From assembly GCF_003569785.1 (NCBI RefSeq), contig NZ_KZ983987.1, positions 205,852-269,851 on the forward strand: a DNA stretch of 64,000 nucleotides, given 5' to 3'. The position numbers were made by a program, and so were the translations under genes. The stretch comes from Leucobacter sp. wl10 (GTDB taxonomy: Bacteria; Actinomycetota; Actinomycetes; Actinomycetales; Microbacteriaceae). A model generated the notes under the pieces. It had not been told where the DNA came from and did not search any database. It saw only the letters and a program-made list of their open reading frames with translations. The stretch's first letter is position 1. Every line of letters starts with the position of its first letter. This document shows positions 1 through 10,815 of this stretch, piece by piece.

Positions 1-1664
1 ACGCTGTCGACGCCGTCCTCGGCCGCGTCGATGAGCATCGCGTCGAGCAGCGGGATCACCGACTCGCTGCCCTCGAGACTGAAGCGCTTCTGGCCGACGT
101 ACTTCGTCTGCAGGAAGGTCTCGAAGGCCTCGGCCTCGTTGAGCTTCTCGAGGATGCGCATCTGCTCGTCGTGGCTCGGCTTGGCGTACGGCACCTCCAG
201 CTGCTCGCGCAGCCACAGGCGCTGCGCCGGATCCTGGATGTGCATGTACTCGATGCCGATCTTGCGGCAGTAGGAATCGCGCAGCACGCCGAGGATGTCG
301 CGCAGCTTCATGGCGCGCTTGCCGCCGATGCCGCCGGTCACGAACTCGCGGTCGAGGTCCCAGAAGGTGAGGCCGTGGGACTCGATCTCGAGGTCGGGGT
401 GGGTGCGCTGCTGGTACTCGAGCGGGTCGATGTCGGCCATCATGTGCCCGCGCACGCGGAAGGAGTTGATGAGCTCCTGCACGCGAGCCGTCTTGTCGAC
501 GGCGCCCGAGATGTCGACGTGGATGTCAGAGGCCCACTGCACGGGCTTGTAGGGGATGCGCAGCGCGGCGAAGATCTCCTCGTAGAACCGATGACCGCCG
601 ATCAGCCGCTCGTGCACGAGCTTGAGGAACTCGCCCGACCCGGCGCCCTGGATGACGCGGTGGTCGTAGGTGCTCGTGAGCGTGATGGTCTTGCCGATGC
701 CGAGATTGGTCAGCACCTCCTGGGAGGCCCCCTGGAACTCGGCGGGGTACTCGAGCGCGCCCGCTCCGATGATGCAGCCCTGTCCCTGCATGAGGCGGGG
801 CACCGAGTGCACGGTGCCGATGCCGCCCGGGTTGGTGAGCGAGAGGGTGGTGCCCTGGAAATCGGTCGCGGTGAGCTTGTTGTCGCGGGTGCGCTTCACC
901 AGGTCCTCGTAGGCGGCGAGGTACTCGTTGAAGTCGAGCCTCTCGGCGTGCTTGATCGAGGGGACCATGAGCGAGCGGGTGCCGTCGGGCTTGGGCACGT
1001 CGATCGCGATCCCGAGGCCCACGTGCGCGTGGGCGACGACGGAGGGCTTGCCGTCGATCTCGGCGTAGGAGACGTTCTGGCTGGGGAACTCCTTGAGCGA
1101 CTGGATCAGCGCCCAGCCGATGAGGTGGGTGAAGGAGACCTTGCCGCCGCGACTGCGGCGCAGGTGGTTGTTGATGACGATGCGGTTGTCGATGAGCAGC
1201 TTGGCCGGAATGGTGCGCACGCTGGTGGCGGTGGGCACGGTGAGGCTCTGATCCATGTTCTTGGAGAGCGTGCGGGCCATGCCCCTGAGCGGCGTGACGG
1301 CGTCCTCCTGCGAGTCCACCGCGTCGGCGCGGGGTGCGGTGTGCGGGGCGTCGGCGGGGATCGGCGTCTCGCGGGGGGCCGCGTTGGTGGTGCGCGCCGG
1401 CTGGGCGGGGGTGGTGATGGGGGTGGTCGATGGGCCCACGGCCACCGCGGGCTGGCCCTGGGCGGGCGTCGGGGCGGAGGGGGCGGCCGACGCCCCGTAC
1501 TGCTCGAGCACCGGCCACCACGAGCGATCCACCGAATTCTTGTCGACCTGATACTGCTTCCACAGCTCATCGACGAGCCACTCGTTCGCACCGAAATCTT
1601 CTGCGGGACCAGCCTGTCCGGTGGTCTCCGTTCGCTCCGCCAAAGCGACGTCCTCTCGTCTCAT
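1..1664 (-). CDS. kgd: multifunctional 2-oxoglutarate decarboxylase/dehydrogenase Kgd, 5' part
   Basis: The first 554 codons are present; the 3' part lies beyond the left edge. The N-terminus has the E1-type lead (EDFGANEWLVDELWKQY, about residues 23-39), then a Pro/Ala/Thr-rich linker (about 55-105), then an E2-like succinyltransferase domain with the motif DHRVIQGAGSGEFL near residue 340-355, and the start of the thiamine-diphosphate E1 domain (DPAQRLWLREQLEVPYAK). This E2-E1 fusion is the form known from actinobacteria, where it feeds the TCA cycle at 2-oxoglutarate together with a lipoylated E2. The ATG at 1664 is the first that includes the whole conserved N-terminus. A TAGGCT box on the minus strand near 1722 could be the -10 element. 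Confidence 0.95.
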   Translation of the reverse strand, partial: MRREDVALAERTETTGQAGPAEDFGANEWLVDELWKQYQVDKNSVDRSWWPVLEQYGASAAPSAPTPAQGQPAVAVGPSTTPITTPAQPARTTNAAPRETPIPADAPHTAPRADAVDSQEDAVTPLRGMARTLSKNMDQSLTVPTATSVRTIPAKLLIDNRIVINNHLRRSRGGKVSFTHLIGWALIQSLKEFPSQNVSYAEIDGKPSVVAHAHVGLGIAIDVPKPDGTRSLMVPSIKHAERLDFNEYLAAYEDLVKRTRDNKLTATDFQGTTLSLTNPGGIGTVHSVPRLMQGQGCIIGAGALEYPAEFQGASQEVLTNLGIGKTITLTSTYDHRVIQGAGSGEFLKLVHERLIGGHRFYEEIFAALRIPYKPVQWASDIHVDISGAVDKTARVQELINSFRVRGHMMADIDPLEYQQRTHPDLEIESHGLTFWDLDREFVTGGIGGKRAMKLRDILGVLRDSYCRKIGIEYMHIQDPAQRLWLREQLEVPYAKPSHDEQMRILEKLNEAEAFETFLQTKYVGQKRFSLEGSESVIPLLDAMLIDAAEDGVDS

Positions 1665-1887
1665 GCCTGGGTGAGGCAATCGTGTAGTAGCCGGGTGGGG
1701 CTCCATAGCCGTACCTCGAACAAGCCTACGCCTTTCGACGTGATCGTGCGGTAATACTCCCAGCAGAATCTGCGGCCCGGCCTGCTAGTGTGGAATACGC
1801 TATGGACGCAGACTCTCGAAGACCGGCAGACCCCCCGAGTACCGGCCGCGCTGAGGCGCGGCACCCCGCATCCAATGGGAGCTGTCG

Positions 1888-3228
1888 GTGAACGACTGGC
1901 TCCTCCTCCTCACCGGTATCCTGCTCACCGTCGGCACGGGCATCTTCGTGGCCGCCGAGTTCTCGCTCGTGGCGCTCGACCGTCAGGATCTCGAACGGCG
2001 CAGGTCCGCCGGCGAACGCGGTCTCGACCGCGTGATCCGCGGCCTCTCGATCACCTCGACCCACCTGTCCAGCGCGCAGCTGGGCATCACGCTCACCACG
2101 CTGCTCACGGGCTACACGCTCGAACCCGCCATCAGCGGCTTCCTGGACGGGCCGCTCGGCGCGCTCGGCGTCCCCGACGAGCTGCGGCGCGCCATCAGCG
2201 CCCCGATCGCGATGGCGCTGGCCACCGTCTTCTCGATGATCGTGGGCGAGCTGGTGCCCAAGAACTTCGCGCTGTCGAAGCCCCTGGCCACCGCCCGGAT
2301 CGTGATGCCGGCGCAGGGGGCCTTCACCGCGACCTTCAAGCCCGCGATCCTCGGGCTGAACGGCAGCGCGAACGGGATCCTCCGCTCCATCGGCATCGAG
2401 CCGAAGGAGGAGCTCTCGGGCACGCGGTCGGCGGAGGAGCTCTCGTCGCTCGTGCGCCACTCGGCGAGCGCGGGACTGCTCGAGGCAGACACGGCGACGC
2501 TGCTTGACCGCACACTGCGCTTCGCCGAGCTCACGGCCGCCGACGTGATGACGCCGCGGCTCAAGGTCGAGAGCCTGCAGCGGCTCGAGCCGGCGCAGGC
2601 GGTGCTCGAGCTGTCGGGCCGCACCGGGTTCTCGCGGTTTCCGGTGATCGACGAGGACCGCGACGACGTCGTCGGCGTCGTGCACGTGAAGCAGGCCGTG
2701 GCCGTCCCCCGCGCGAAGCGCGCGGAGGTGCCGGTGGCTGCGCTCGCCGAAGACCTGGTGCGCGTGCCCGAGACCATGCGGCTCGACCAGCTGCTCGAGG
2801 AGCTGCGCTCCACCGGCTTCCAGCTGGCCATCGTGGTCGACGAGTACGGAGGCACCGCGGGCATCGTGACGCTCGAGGACCTGGTCGAGGAGATCGTGGG
2901 CGAGGTGGCCGACGAGCACGACCGCGCGGCGGCCGGCGTGGTGGGCACCGCCGAGGAGATGACCTTCCCCGCCGACCTGCGACCCGACGAGGTGCGCGAC
3001 CAGACCGGCATCGCGATCCCCGACAGCGATGAGTACGACACCGTTGCGGGCTTCGTGCTGCGCGAGTTCGGCCGCATCCCGCAGCGGGGCGACGAGACGC
3101 GGCTCGCCGACGGCGGCATCCTGCGCGTCGAGCGCATGGATGGGCGCCGCATCGCCCGCCTGCGCTACACGAGCGCGCCGCTGCCCGAGGGCGCCGGCGA
3201 GGGCGACGAGAGGGAGGCGCACCGATGA
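1888..3228 (+). CDS. CNNM/HlyC-CorC family membrane protein with CBS domains (larger paralogue)
   Basis: 446 residues from GTG, with GGGAG upstream. Residues 1-200 form a DUF21 membrane domain with several hydrophobic segments and the conserved stretch MIVGELVPKNFALSKP. A CBS pair follows (about 210-335; VVDEYGGTAGIVTLEDLVEEIVGE), then a CorC/HlyC C-terminal domain (about 350-430; YDTVAGFVLREFGRIP). Family members are linked to magnesium or cobalt efflux or resistance; the haemolysin label in databases is historical. The stop overlaps the next start by ATGA, so the two genes are translationally coupled. The transported ion cannot be read from sequence. Confidence 0.93.
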   Translation: MNDWLLLLTGILLTVGTGIFVAAEFSLVALDRQDLERRRSAGERGLDRVIRGLSITSTHLSSAQLGITLTTLLTGYTLEPAISGFLDGPLGALGVPDELRRAISAPIAMALATVFSMIVGELVPKNFALSKPLATARIVMPAQGAFTATFKPAILGLNGSANGILRSIGIEPKEELSGTRSAEELSSLVRHSASAGLLEADTATLLDRTLRFAELTAADVMTPRLKVESLQRLEPAQAVLELSGRTGFSRFPVIDEDRDDVVGVVHVKQAVAVPRAKRAEVPVAALAEDLVRVPETMRLDQLLEELRSTGFQLAIVVDEYGGTAGIVTLEDLVEEIVGEVADEHDRAAAGVVGTAEEMTFPADLRPDEVRDQTGIAIPDSDEYDTVAGFVLREFGRIPQRGDETRLADGGILRVERMDGRRIARLRYTSAPLPEGAGEGDEREAHR

Positions 3229-4271
3229 GCGACTGGATGGGCATCGTCTGGCTCGTCGTGCTGCTCGCCGCCAACGCCTTCTTCGTCGCCGCCGAGTTCG
3301 CGGTGATCTCGGCGCGACGCTCCCAGATCGAACCGAAGGCCGAGGCGGGATCGAAGCGCGCGAAAACCGCGCTCTACGCGATGGAGCACGCCACACTCAT
3401 GCTGGCGACCAGCCAGCTGGGCATCACGGTGTGCTCGCTGCTGATCCTGAATGTCTCGGAGCCGGCGATCAAGGCGCTGCTCAAGGAGCCGCTCGGCTGG
3501 ACCGGGCTCCCCTACGAGGCGGCGAGCGTCATCGCGTTCATCCTGGCGCTGCTGGGCGTCTCGTACCTCCACGTGGTGTTCGGCGAGATGGTGCCGAAGA
3601 ACGCGGCGTTCTCGATGCCGGATCAGGCCGTGCTGCTGCTCGCCCCGCCGCTCGTCGCGGTGTCGCGGCTGCTCGGGCCCGTGATCCACGGGCTGAACGC
3701 GGTGGCGAACAGCGTGCTGAGGCTCTTCGGGGTCGAACCCAAGGCGGAGACCAACAGCACCTACACGCTCGAGGAGGTCGCGAGCATCGTGAGCCACTCG
3801 ACGCGCGAGGGCGTGCTCCAGGACCGCAGCGGCGCGCTCGTCGCGGCGTTCGAGTTCACGACGAAGCGGGCCGAGGATCTGCTCGTGCCGCTCGAGCGTC
3901 TCGTGGTGCTGCCGGTCGGATCGACGCCGGGCGACGTCGAGGCGGCGGTCGCGAGGCACGGGTTCTCGCGCTACCCGATCGCGGGCGCGGAGGGCGAGCT
4001 GGCCGGCTACGTGCACATCAAGGACCTCGTGCGTCTCGGGGAGGAGCGGATCGCCGAACCGATCCCGTCGAAGCGCATCCGGGAGATGGTCTCGATCCAT
4101 GCGGCCACCGAGCTCGAGGACGTGCTCGCGCGCATGCAGGCGCGCGGGATCCACCTCGCCCGCATCCACGACTCGGAGGGGCTCGAGCTCGGCGTCGTCT
4201 TCCTCGAAGACGTCATCGAGGAGCTCGTCGGCGAGGTCCACGACGCGACCCGGAGGCAGCGCTTCCGGTAG
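3225..4271 (+). CDS. CNNM family membrane protein with CBS domains (shorter paralogue)
   Basis: 348 residues. It is a paralogue of the gene it overlaps by 4 nt. A DUF21 membrane domain (about 1-190; VFGEMVPKNAAFSMP) is followed by a CBS pair (about 210-335), and the protein ends at FLEDVIEELVGEVHDATRR. It therefore lacks the CorC/HlyC domain of its partner. Adjacent long and short CNNM genes are a common actinobacterial arrangement and may form a hetero-oligomer, which is inference. It faces the next gene convergently across 17 bp, with no clear terminator between. Confidence 0.92.
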   Translation: MSDWMGIVWLVVLLAANAFFVAAEFAVISARRSQIEPKAEAGSKRAKTALYAMEHATLMLATSQLGITVCSLLILNVSEPAIKALLKEPLGWTGLPYEAASVIAFILALLGVSYLHVVFGEMVPKNAAFSMPDQAVLLLAPPLVAVSRLLGPVIHGLNAVANSVLRLFGVEPKAETNSTYTLEEVASIVSHSTREGVLQDRSGALVAAFEFTTKRAEDLLVPLERLVVLPVGSTPGDVEAAVARHGFSRYPIAGAEGELAGYVHIKDLVRLGEERIAEPIPSKRIREMVSIHAATELEDVLARMQARGIHLARIHDSEGLELGVVFLEDVIEELVGEVHDATRRQRFR

Positions 4272-4288
4272 CCGGGGGGCGGGCGGGA

Positions 4289-4867
4289 TCAGCGGGCGGC
4301 GAACACGAGGTGCGCCGAGATCTCATCGAGAGGGAGTTCGGTGCCCGCGATGAGCGGGTTGTCCGGCACGCTCATCGTGACGTCGAATTCGGCCGTGTCC
4401 TCGTTCAGCAGGGTCGGCGTGAGGCGCACGTTCGTGGTGCCGCGCACGCTCCCGTCCACCGAGAGCGACCCGGTGGCGGTCACCGTGTCGACCTCGCTGT
4501 CCTGCCGGCGCAGCACCGTCGGCTCGCTGAGCACGAACTGCGCGTCGGGCAGGCCCTCGGCGCGCACCTCGTACTGGGCCTCGGTGATGACACCGTCTTC
4601 GAGCACGATGTAGCCGGACGTCGACACCCGGTCGTCGATCAGGGAGCGGAGGGTCGGGGAGTCGACCGGCGACAGCAGCTGCGTGTCGGACACGTCGTAG
4701 ACGCGGACGACGGGCATCTCCAGCAGGTCGGAGTCGACGGCGGCGCGCAGCTCGGCGGCCTGCACGTCTGCGCTCGGGGTGGAGTTGCACCCCGCGAAGC
4801 CCAGCGGCAGCGCGGTCGACACGATCGCGACGACCCCGATGGTCCGCACGGAGCGGCCTGCCAGCAC
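4289..4867 (-). CDS. secreted lipoprotein of unknown function
   Basis: About 192 residues. A basic N-terminus and hydrophobic stretch lead to a lipobox ending GFAGC, so the product is probably lipid-anchored outside the membrane. The remainder is predicted soluble, with repeated Thr/Val-rich strands, and resembles no family I can name. The reading frame extends to a TTG at 4876, but TAGATT (4875-4880, minus strand) would be a -10 box whose transcript begins at the GTG at 4867, 7 nt away; I therefore prefer that leaderless start. Confidence 0.75.
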   Translation of the reverse strand: MLAGRSVRTIGVVAIVSTALPLGFAGCNSTPSADVQAAELRAAVDSDLLEMPVVRVYDVSDTQLLSPVDSPTLRSLIDDRVSTSGYIVLEDGVITEAQYEVRAEGLPDAQFVLSEPTVLRRQDSEVDTVTATGSLSVDGSVRGTTNVRLTPTLLNEDTAEFDVTMSVPDNPLIAGTELPLDEISAHLVFAAR

Positions 4868-5030
4868 CACAGCCAATCTATCGACCCTTCATACTCGACA
4901 ATACCCGCCGAGACTACGCTCCGAAGGTGGGAGGCCGCCTAACGTGGCGCGGGGGAGGATGCGGCGCGAGCGGCGGGGCGGTGCCCGATGCGGACGCGCC
5001 CGGGCGCTGTGCACGCTCGGAACGCGCGGA

Positions 5031-6236
5031 TCACGCCTCCAGCAGCCGGGCGAGCTGCTCGCCGACCCTCTCGAACTCGATGAGGAACGCGTCGTGCCCG
5101 AAGGGGGAGTCGATGCGCGTGGCGCGATCGCCGTCGAGGCTGCCGGGGGTGTGGCGGGCAATCTCGTCCTGCCCGTCGAGGGTGAAGAGGCGGTCGCTCG
5201 GGATCCCGAGCACGAGCGTCGGCAGCTCGATCGTCGAGAGCGCCGCGCGCACCCCGCCCCGGCCCCGGCCCACGTCGTGCGAGTTCATCGCCTGCACCAG
5301 CGTGACGTAGCTGCCCGCGTCGAAGCGGCGCGTGAACTTGTTGCCGTGGAAGTCGAGGTACGACTCCACGGCGAAGCGCCCGCCGCCGCCCAGCGGGCTC
5401 ACCGCCGACTGCCAGGCCCGGCCGAAGCGCTCGTCGAGCTCGGTGTTGCTGCGGTAGTTGAGCAGGGCGAGGCGCCGCGCGGTCGCGAGACCGTGATGGG
5501 GGCCGACGCCGTCGGGGGCGTCGTAGTAGTTGCCGCCGCGGTAGCAGGGGTCGGAGCGGATCGCCTCCAGCTGCACCAGGTTGAGGCCGATCTGGTCGGC
5601 CGTCGTCACGGGCGGCGCCGCGATCACCGCGAGCCGGGCCGCCCGATCCTGATGGGAGATGCCCCACTCGAGCACGTGCATGCCGCCCATCGAACCGCCG
5701 ATGACGGCGGCGAAGCGCTCGATCCCGAGCTCCTCGGCGAAGCGCGCCGTCGCCGCCACCTGATCGCGGATCGTGAGGTACGGGAAGCGCCCGCCCCACT
5801 CGCGGCCAGTCGGGTCGAGCGAGCCGGGCCCAGTCGACCCCTGGCAGCCGCCCAGCACGTTGGGCGCGACGACGCAGTACCGGTTCGTGTCGAGCGGGCG
5901 CCCCGGGCCCACGATCTCCGACCACCAGCCGTCGGTCGGGTGGCCGGGGCCCGCCGTGCCCACCAGGTGGCTGTCGCCCGTGAGCGCGTGGAACACGAGG
6001 ATCGCGTTGTCCCGGCGCTCGTTCAGCTCGCCGAAGGCCTCGTAGGCGATGCGCGCGTTCGGGATCTCGACACCGGCCTCCGTGGTGAGCGCTCCGATCG
6101 ACACGAACCGCCGCTCGCCCACGGGGTCGCCGTCGCGCCAGCCGCCCGAGATCGGGGGCCGCCCCATCAGCGCGCGCAGCTGCGCGTCGGTGATGAAGTC
6201 GGTGGGAAACGAGTCCTCGGGCGTCTGCCAGTCCAT
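5031..6236 (-). CDS. metX: homoserine O-acetyltransferase
   Basis: 401 residues, alpha/beta-hydrolase fold. It acetylates (or in some relatives succinylates) homoserine, the first committed step to methionine. Visible motifs are the MetX block LVFHALTGDSHLVG, the nucleophile elbow GGSMGGMHVLEW, the catalytic Asp in SDRLFTLDGQ and the catalytic His in FGHDAFLIE. The ATG at 6236 sits directly before the conserved N-terminus. It lies downstream of metY on the same strand, giving O-acetylation followed by direct sulfhydrylation. Confidence 0.97.
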   Translation of the reverse strand: MDWQTPEDSFPTDFITDAQLRALMGRPPISGGWRDGDPVGERRFVSIGALTTEAGVEIPNARIAYEAFGELNERRDNAILVFHALTGDSHLVGTAGPGHPTDGWWSEIVGPGRPLDTNRYCVVAPNVLGGCQGSTGPGSLDPTGREWGGRFPYLTIRDQVAATARFAEELGIERFAAVIGGSMGGMHVLEWGISHQDRAARLAVIAAPPVTTADQIGLNLVQLEAIRSDPCYRGGNYYDAPDGVGPHHGLATARRLALLNYRSNTELDERFGRAWQSAVSPLGGGGRFAVESYLDFHGNKFTRRFDAGSYVTLVQAMNSHDVGRGRGGVRAALSTIELPTLVLGIPSDRLFTLDGQDEIARHTPGSLDGDRATRIDSPFGHDAFLIEFERVGEQLARLLEA

Positions 6237-6326
6237 AGCTCTCCATTCTGCCCGTCTCCGGCGCGGCCCGCGTGAATGTTACGGGTCGGAGCCGGGCTCG
6301 CGGGATCCGGCCCGGCCGCAAAGCAG

Positions 6327-6375
6327 GTGCGCCGTTCGGGCGCTCGTGGAAGGCCTGAGCGCCCGAACGGCGCAC
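6327..6375. terminator. 19-bp perfect inverted repeat behind metY
   Basis: Arms 6327-6345 (GTGCGCCGTTCGGGCGCTC) and 6357-6375 are exact reverse complements around an 11-nt loop. It lies just past the metY stop and before metX. There is no U-tract, so it is a 3' hairpin of the kind seen at several other gene ends in this window rather than a classical intrinsic terminator. Confidence 0.7.
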
Positions 6376-6402
6376 ACCGATTACGGGCCGGAAACGGGGC
6401 GG

Positions 6403-7731
<1,329 letters not shown>

Positions 7732-7906
7732 GGATGCTCCTCGATGAGTGGACGGGGCGGCGGGGCGCGTGGTCGCGCTGGTGAAGAGACTACGAAGCCC
7801 GCCTGGGAACGACAACGGGATCAGACACGGTGCGTAACCTGGCGGGGGGCGAGGCGGCGATAGGATCGGGGTCGAACGGGATCTGCGCCGACGGAGGGAG
7901 TCGAAG

Positions 7907-8680
7907 ATGCTGAAGCGCGTGGTGGTGACGGGCGCGAGCTCCGGGATCGGAGCCGCGTCGGTGCGGCGGTTCGTCGAGCTCGGCTGGGAGACCGTCGCCG
8001 TCGCGCGGCGCGGGGATCGGCTGCGCGCGCTCGCGGAGGAGACGGGGGCGCACGCCGTCGTCTGCGACGTGACCGACGAGGAGCAGGTGTCGCGCCTCGC
8101 CGCCGAGGTGGCCGCGACCGGCGGCGCCACGGGACTCGTGAACAACGCGGGCGGGGCGATCGGCACGGAGTCGGTGGAGCACTCGTCGAACGACGACTGG
8201 CGGAGCATGTTCGAGGTCAACGTGCTGGGCCTGCGGGCCGTGACGGCGGCGATGCTGCCGGTGCTGCGCGAGGGCGCCCGGCGCACGGGGTGGGCGTCGA
8301 TCCTCAACCTCACATCGACCGCCGGGCTCGACGTGTACGCCGGGGGCGGCGGCTACAACGCCGCGAAGTACGCGGCGCACGCGGTGACGGGCGTGCTGCG
8401 GCTGGAGCTCGCGGGCGAGCCGATCCGGGTCATGGAGCTCGCCCCCGGCCTCGTCCGCACCGAGGAGTTCACGCTCAACCGTCTGCGAGGCGACGCGGCC
8501 GCCGCGGCGAAGCCCTACGCCGACGTCATTCCGCTGCGGGCGGAGGACGTGGCGCGGGTGCTGGTGGGGGCCTTCGAGCAGCCGCCGCACGTGAACCAGG
8601 ACCTCATCGTGCTGCGCCCCGTGGCTCAGTCGAGCGTGTCCCACACGCACCGCGGACCGCTGGCGCCGAAAGCGGAGTGA
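7907..8680 (+). CDS. SDR family NAD(P)-dependent oxidoreductase
   Basis: 257 residues, classical short-chain dehydrogenase. It has the nucleotide-binding motif TGASSGIG at residues 6-13, the NNAGG motif, the catalytic Ser in LNLTSTAG and YNAAK. It resembles the YdfG/serine 3-dehydrogenase group, but the substrate cannot be assigned. TAGGAT at 7862-7867 is a plausible -10 box, and GGAGGG lies before the ATG. The ung frame begins at or just after its stop. Confidence 0.9.
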   Translation: MLKRVVVTGASSGIGAASVRRFVELGWETVAVARRGDRLRALAEETGAHAVVCDVTDEEQVSRLAAEVAATGGATGLVNNAGGAIGTESVEHSSNDDWRSMFEVNVLGLRAVTAAMLPVLREGARRTGWASILNLTSTAGLDVYAGGGGYNAAKYAAHAVTGVLRLELAGEPIRVMELAPGLVRTEEFTLNRLRGDAAAAAKPYADVIPLRAEDVARVLVGAFEQPPHVNQDLIVLRPVAQSSVSHTHRGPLAPKAE

Positions 8681-8724
8681 GCGCGGATGCGCACGAGGTC
8701 GATGGACGGAGCGGGATCTTGGCG

Positions 8725-9411
8725 ATGACCTTGGGGGAGATGGCGGAGAACGGGTACATCGCGGCGGACTGGGCCGCGGTGCTCGAACCGATGGGGGATC
8801 GCCTGGCGGAGCTGGGCCGCTTCCTCAACGCGGAGCGGCAGGCGGGCCGTCGGGTGCTGCCGGCCGGCGACCGGATCCTCGCGGCCTTCCAGCGGCCGCT
8901 CGCCGACGTGCGGGTGCTCATCGTGGGGCAGGATCCGTATCCGACTCCGGGGCACCCGATCGGGCTCTCGTTCGCGACCGCGCCCGAGGTGCGGCCGATC
9001 CCGCGCAGCCTGCAGAACATCTATCGCGAGCTGCAGGACGACCTCGGGATCCCGCCCGCCCCGCACGGCGACCTCACCGCGTGGGCCGACCACGGTGTCA
9101 TGCTGCTCAACCGCGTGCTCACGGTGCGGGCCGGAGCGCCCGCCTCGCACCGCGGCGAGGGGTGGGAGGCGTTCACCGAGCACGCGATCCGCGCCCTCGT
9201 GGCGCGCGGAGGCCCGCTCGTCGCCGTTCTGTGGGGCAGCGACGCGCGCTCCCTCGGTCCGATGCTCGGTTCGACGCCGCGCATCGAGAGCCCCCACCCC
9301 TCGCCGCTGTCGGCGTCGCGCGGCTTCTTCGGCTCGCGCCCCTTCAGCCGCGCGAACGAGGCGCTGCGGGCGCAGGGCGCCGACCCCGTCGACTGGGCGC
9401 TCGCTCGCTGA
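8725..9411 (+). CDS. ung: uracil-DNA glycosylase (family 1)
   Basis: 228 residues. It removes uracil from DNA as the first step of base excision repair. The catalytic water-activating loop [11 protein letters not shown] and the DNA-insertion motif [18 protein letters not shown] are both intact. I start at the ATG at 8725. An in-frame GTG at 8677 would overlap the SDR stop by 4 nt and add 16 residues without family support. Confidence 0.95.
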   Translation: MTLGEMAENGYIAADWAAVLEPMGDRLAELGRFLNAERQAGRRVLPAGDRILAAFQRPLADVRVLIVGQDPYPTPGHPIGLSFATAPEVRPIPRSLQNIYRELQDDLGIPPAPHGDLTAWADHGVMLLNRVLTVRAGAPASHRGEGWEAFTEHAIRALVARGGPLVAVLWGSDARSLGPMLGSTPRIESPHPSPLSASRGFFGSRPFSRANEALRAQGADPVDWALAR

Positions 9412-9434
9412 GGGATCCTGCCGCACCGATCCGG

Positions 9435-9483
9435 GTGCGCCTTTCGGGGGCCTGCTCTCGGTTCGGACCCCGAAAAGGCGCAC
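9435..9483. terminator. inverted repeat between convergent ung and hutG
   Basis: The left arm GTGCGCCTTTCGGGG (from 9435) pairs with CCCCGAAAAGGCGCAC (to 9483), with a single base bulge. Its position between converging stops suggests a bidirectional 3' hairpin. Its outer 7 bp match the hairpin at 6327. Confidence 0.65.
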
Positions 9484-9527
9484 CTCGATCGGCTGCGGCG
9501 GCGGCGGCGGGGTCGCCGGCCGGCGGA

Positions 9528-10490
9528 TCAGCGGCCGAGGCGCTGGGCGACGCCCGCGGCGGCCTCGAGCACGAGGAGCGCGGCCAGACGCACCGTGCGG
9601 CCGTCGGCGGCATCGGCCGCGGCGTCCACCTCGGCGATGTCGACGCCGCGCACGCGCGGATCGGCGACCAGCAGCCGGGTGATGCGGCGCAGCTCGTGCG
9701 CCTCGAGTCCGCCCGGGATCGAGGCCGGGCAGCCGGGCGCGACCGAGCGGTCGCAGACGTCGACGTCGAGGTCGACGTGGATCGGCCCGCCGCCGGCGCC
9801 CGCGACGTGCAGCGCCTCGTCGACCACCTCGCGCAGCGGCCGATCGTGCAGCTCGTCGCGGTGGATCACGGTGATGCCGAGCTCCCGGGCGCGCCGCCGG
9901 TACGCGCGCGAGTTGGCGAAGTCCGCGATGCCGATCTGCACGATGCGGTGGGGATTGAGGCCGGCCTCCACGAGCCGCCGCACGGGCGAGCCGTTGCTGC
10001 GGCCGTCCCGCAGGTCGTGGTGAGCGTCGAGGGTGATGAGCCCCGCGGTGCCGAGCGACGTGCCCGCCACGCCGAGCGCGGCGGGCACCGTGAGCGCGTT
10101 GTCGCCGCCGAGCGCGACGACGAGCCCGGTGCGGGCGGCGAGCTCCGCGATCCGCGCGGTGGCGCCGGCCTCGCCGTCGTCCGAGTCGGGCTCCTCGACA
10201 TCGCCCGCGTCGACGATGCGCAGGGCCTCGTCGAGCACCAGCTCGGCCTCGCCGCCGCGACTGCCCGGGTTGCCGAGGGCGACCAGGTGCGAGGAGTAGC
10301 GCCGCAGCGCCGCGCGCACCGCGGCCGGGGTCTCGTGGGCGTTCGACGGCGACAGCGAGGTGCGCGACGTCGGCACCCCGATGATCGCGAGGTCCGCGGC
10401 GGGCTCCGTCGCGTCAGGCGCCGGCCAGCCGCCCGTGCGCGGCCAGGCCGGGTCGTGCGACAGGGGCGGGGATGCGGCTTCAGCGCTCAT
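9528..10490 (-). CDS. hutG: formimidoylglutamase-like enzyme, arginase/ureohydrolase family
   Basis: 320 residues. Ureohydrolase metal motifs are present: LDAHHDLRDG, HVDLDVDVCDRSVAPG and the C-terminal DIAEVDAAAD. The first motif reads GGDN instead of GGDH, replacing one usual Mn ligand. It lies divergent from hutH, which supports the role of splitting N-formimidoyl-glutamate to glutamate and formamide, the last step of histidine breakdown. An agmatinase-type activity is not excluded. hutU and hutI are not in the window. Confidence 0.85.
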   Translation of the reverse strand: MSAEAASPPLSHDPAWPRTGGWPAPDATEPAADLAIIGVPTSRTSLSPSNAHETPAAVRAALRRYSSHLVALGNPGSRGGEAELVLDEALRIVDAGDVEEPDSDDGEAGATARIAELAARTGLVVALGGDNALTVPAALGVAGTSLGTAGLITLDAHHDLRDGRSNGSPVRRLVEAGLNPHRIVQIGIADFANSRAYRRRARELGITVIHRDELHDRPLREVVDEALHVAGAGGGPIHVDLDVDVCDRSVAPGCPASIPGGLEAHELRRITRLLVADPRVRGVDIAEVDAAADAADGRTVRLAALLVLEAAAGVAQRLGR

Positions 10491-10815
10491 ACCTGCGACG
10501 GTATCAAGAGCCCGCCTCGCCCTGCCAGTGCTCGTGGGGTCGTTGTGCGGGATCCCGGACGGGTCGCCGCGGCGGATCGGATCACCGCGCCCGGTCGTCG
10601 GCGACGACGCGGATCGGCTCGGTGTGATCGACCAGCTGGTGCGGCCTGCGCCCCCCGACCGCGCACCAGACGAGGAGCGCGGTTCAGCAGAGTACCGGTT
10701 CGGGATTCCAGAAACGGCGGAAAAGCCGGAGCCCTCGTGTAGGAGTCCGGTATTCCGGACAATGGGGGCGGTGAGCGTATCGCCCCGAGCGTCGGCTTCG
10801 GATGAAATCGAGGAC
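10491..10815. promoter_or_regulatory. hutG-hutH divergent regulatory region with palindrome
   Basis: 325 bp without a credible gene. It holds the perfect palindrome GTCCGG-TATT-CCGGAC at 10745-10760, about 55 bp before hutH. A looser GGATTCCAGAAAC element lies near 10703. The palindrome is a candidate operator for the IclR-type regulator encoded behind hutH; this is inferred from position only. Confidence 0.5.

Noticed and set aside
171..1754. 527-codon plus-strand frame over kgd
   Set aside because: It is the antisense of kgd; the minus strand has the family motifs, and the plus-strand translation has only Arg/Gly/Val-rich composition typical of high-GC shadow frames.
10360..10815. upstream extension of hutH in the same frame
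   Set aside because: It overlaps the promoter and the divergent hutG, and has no HAL similarity before 10816.
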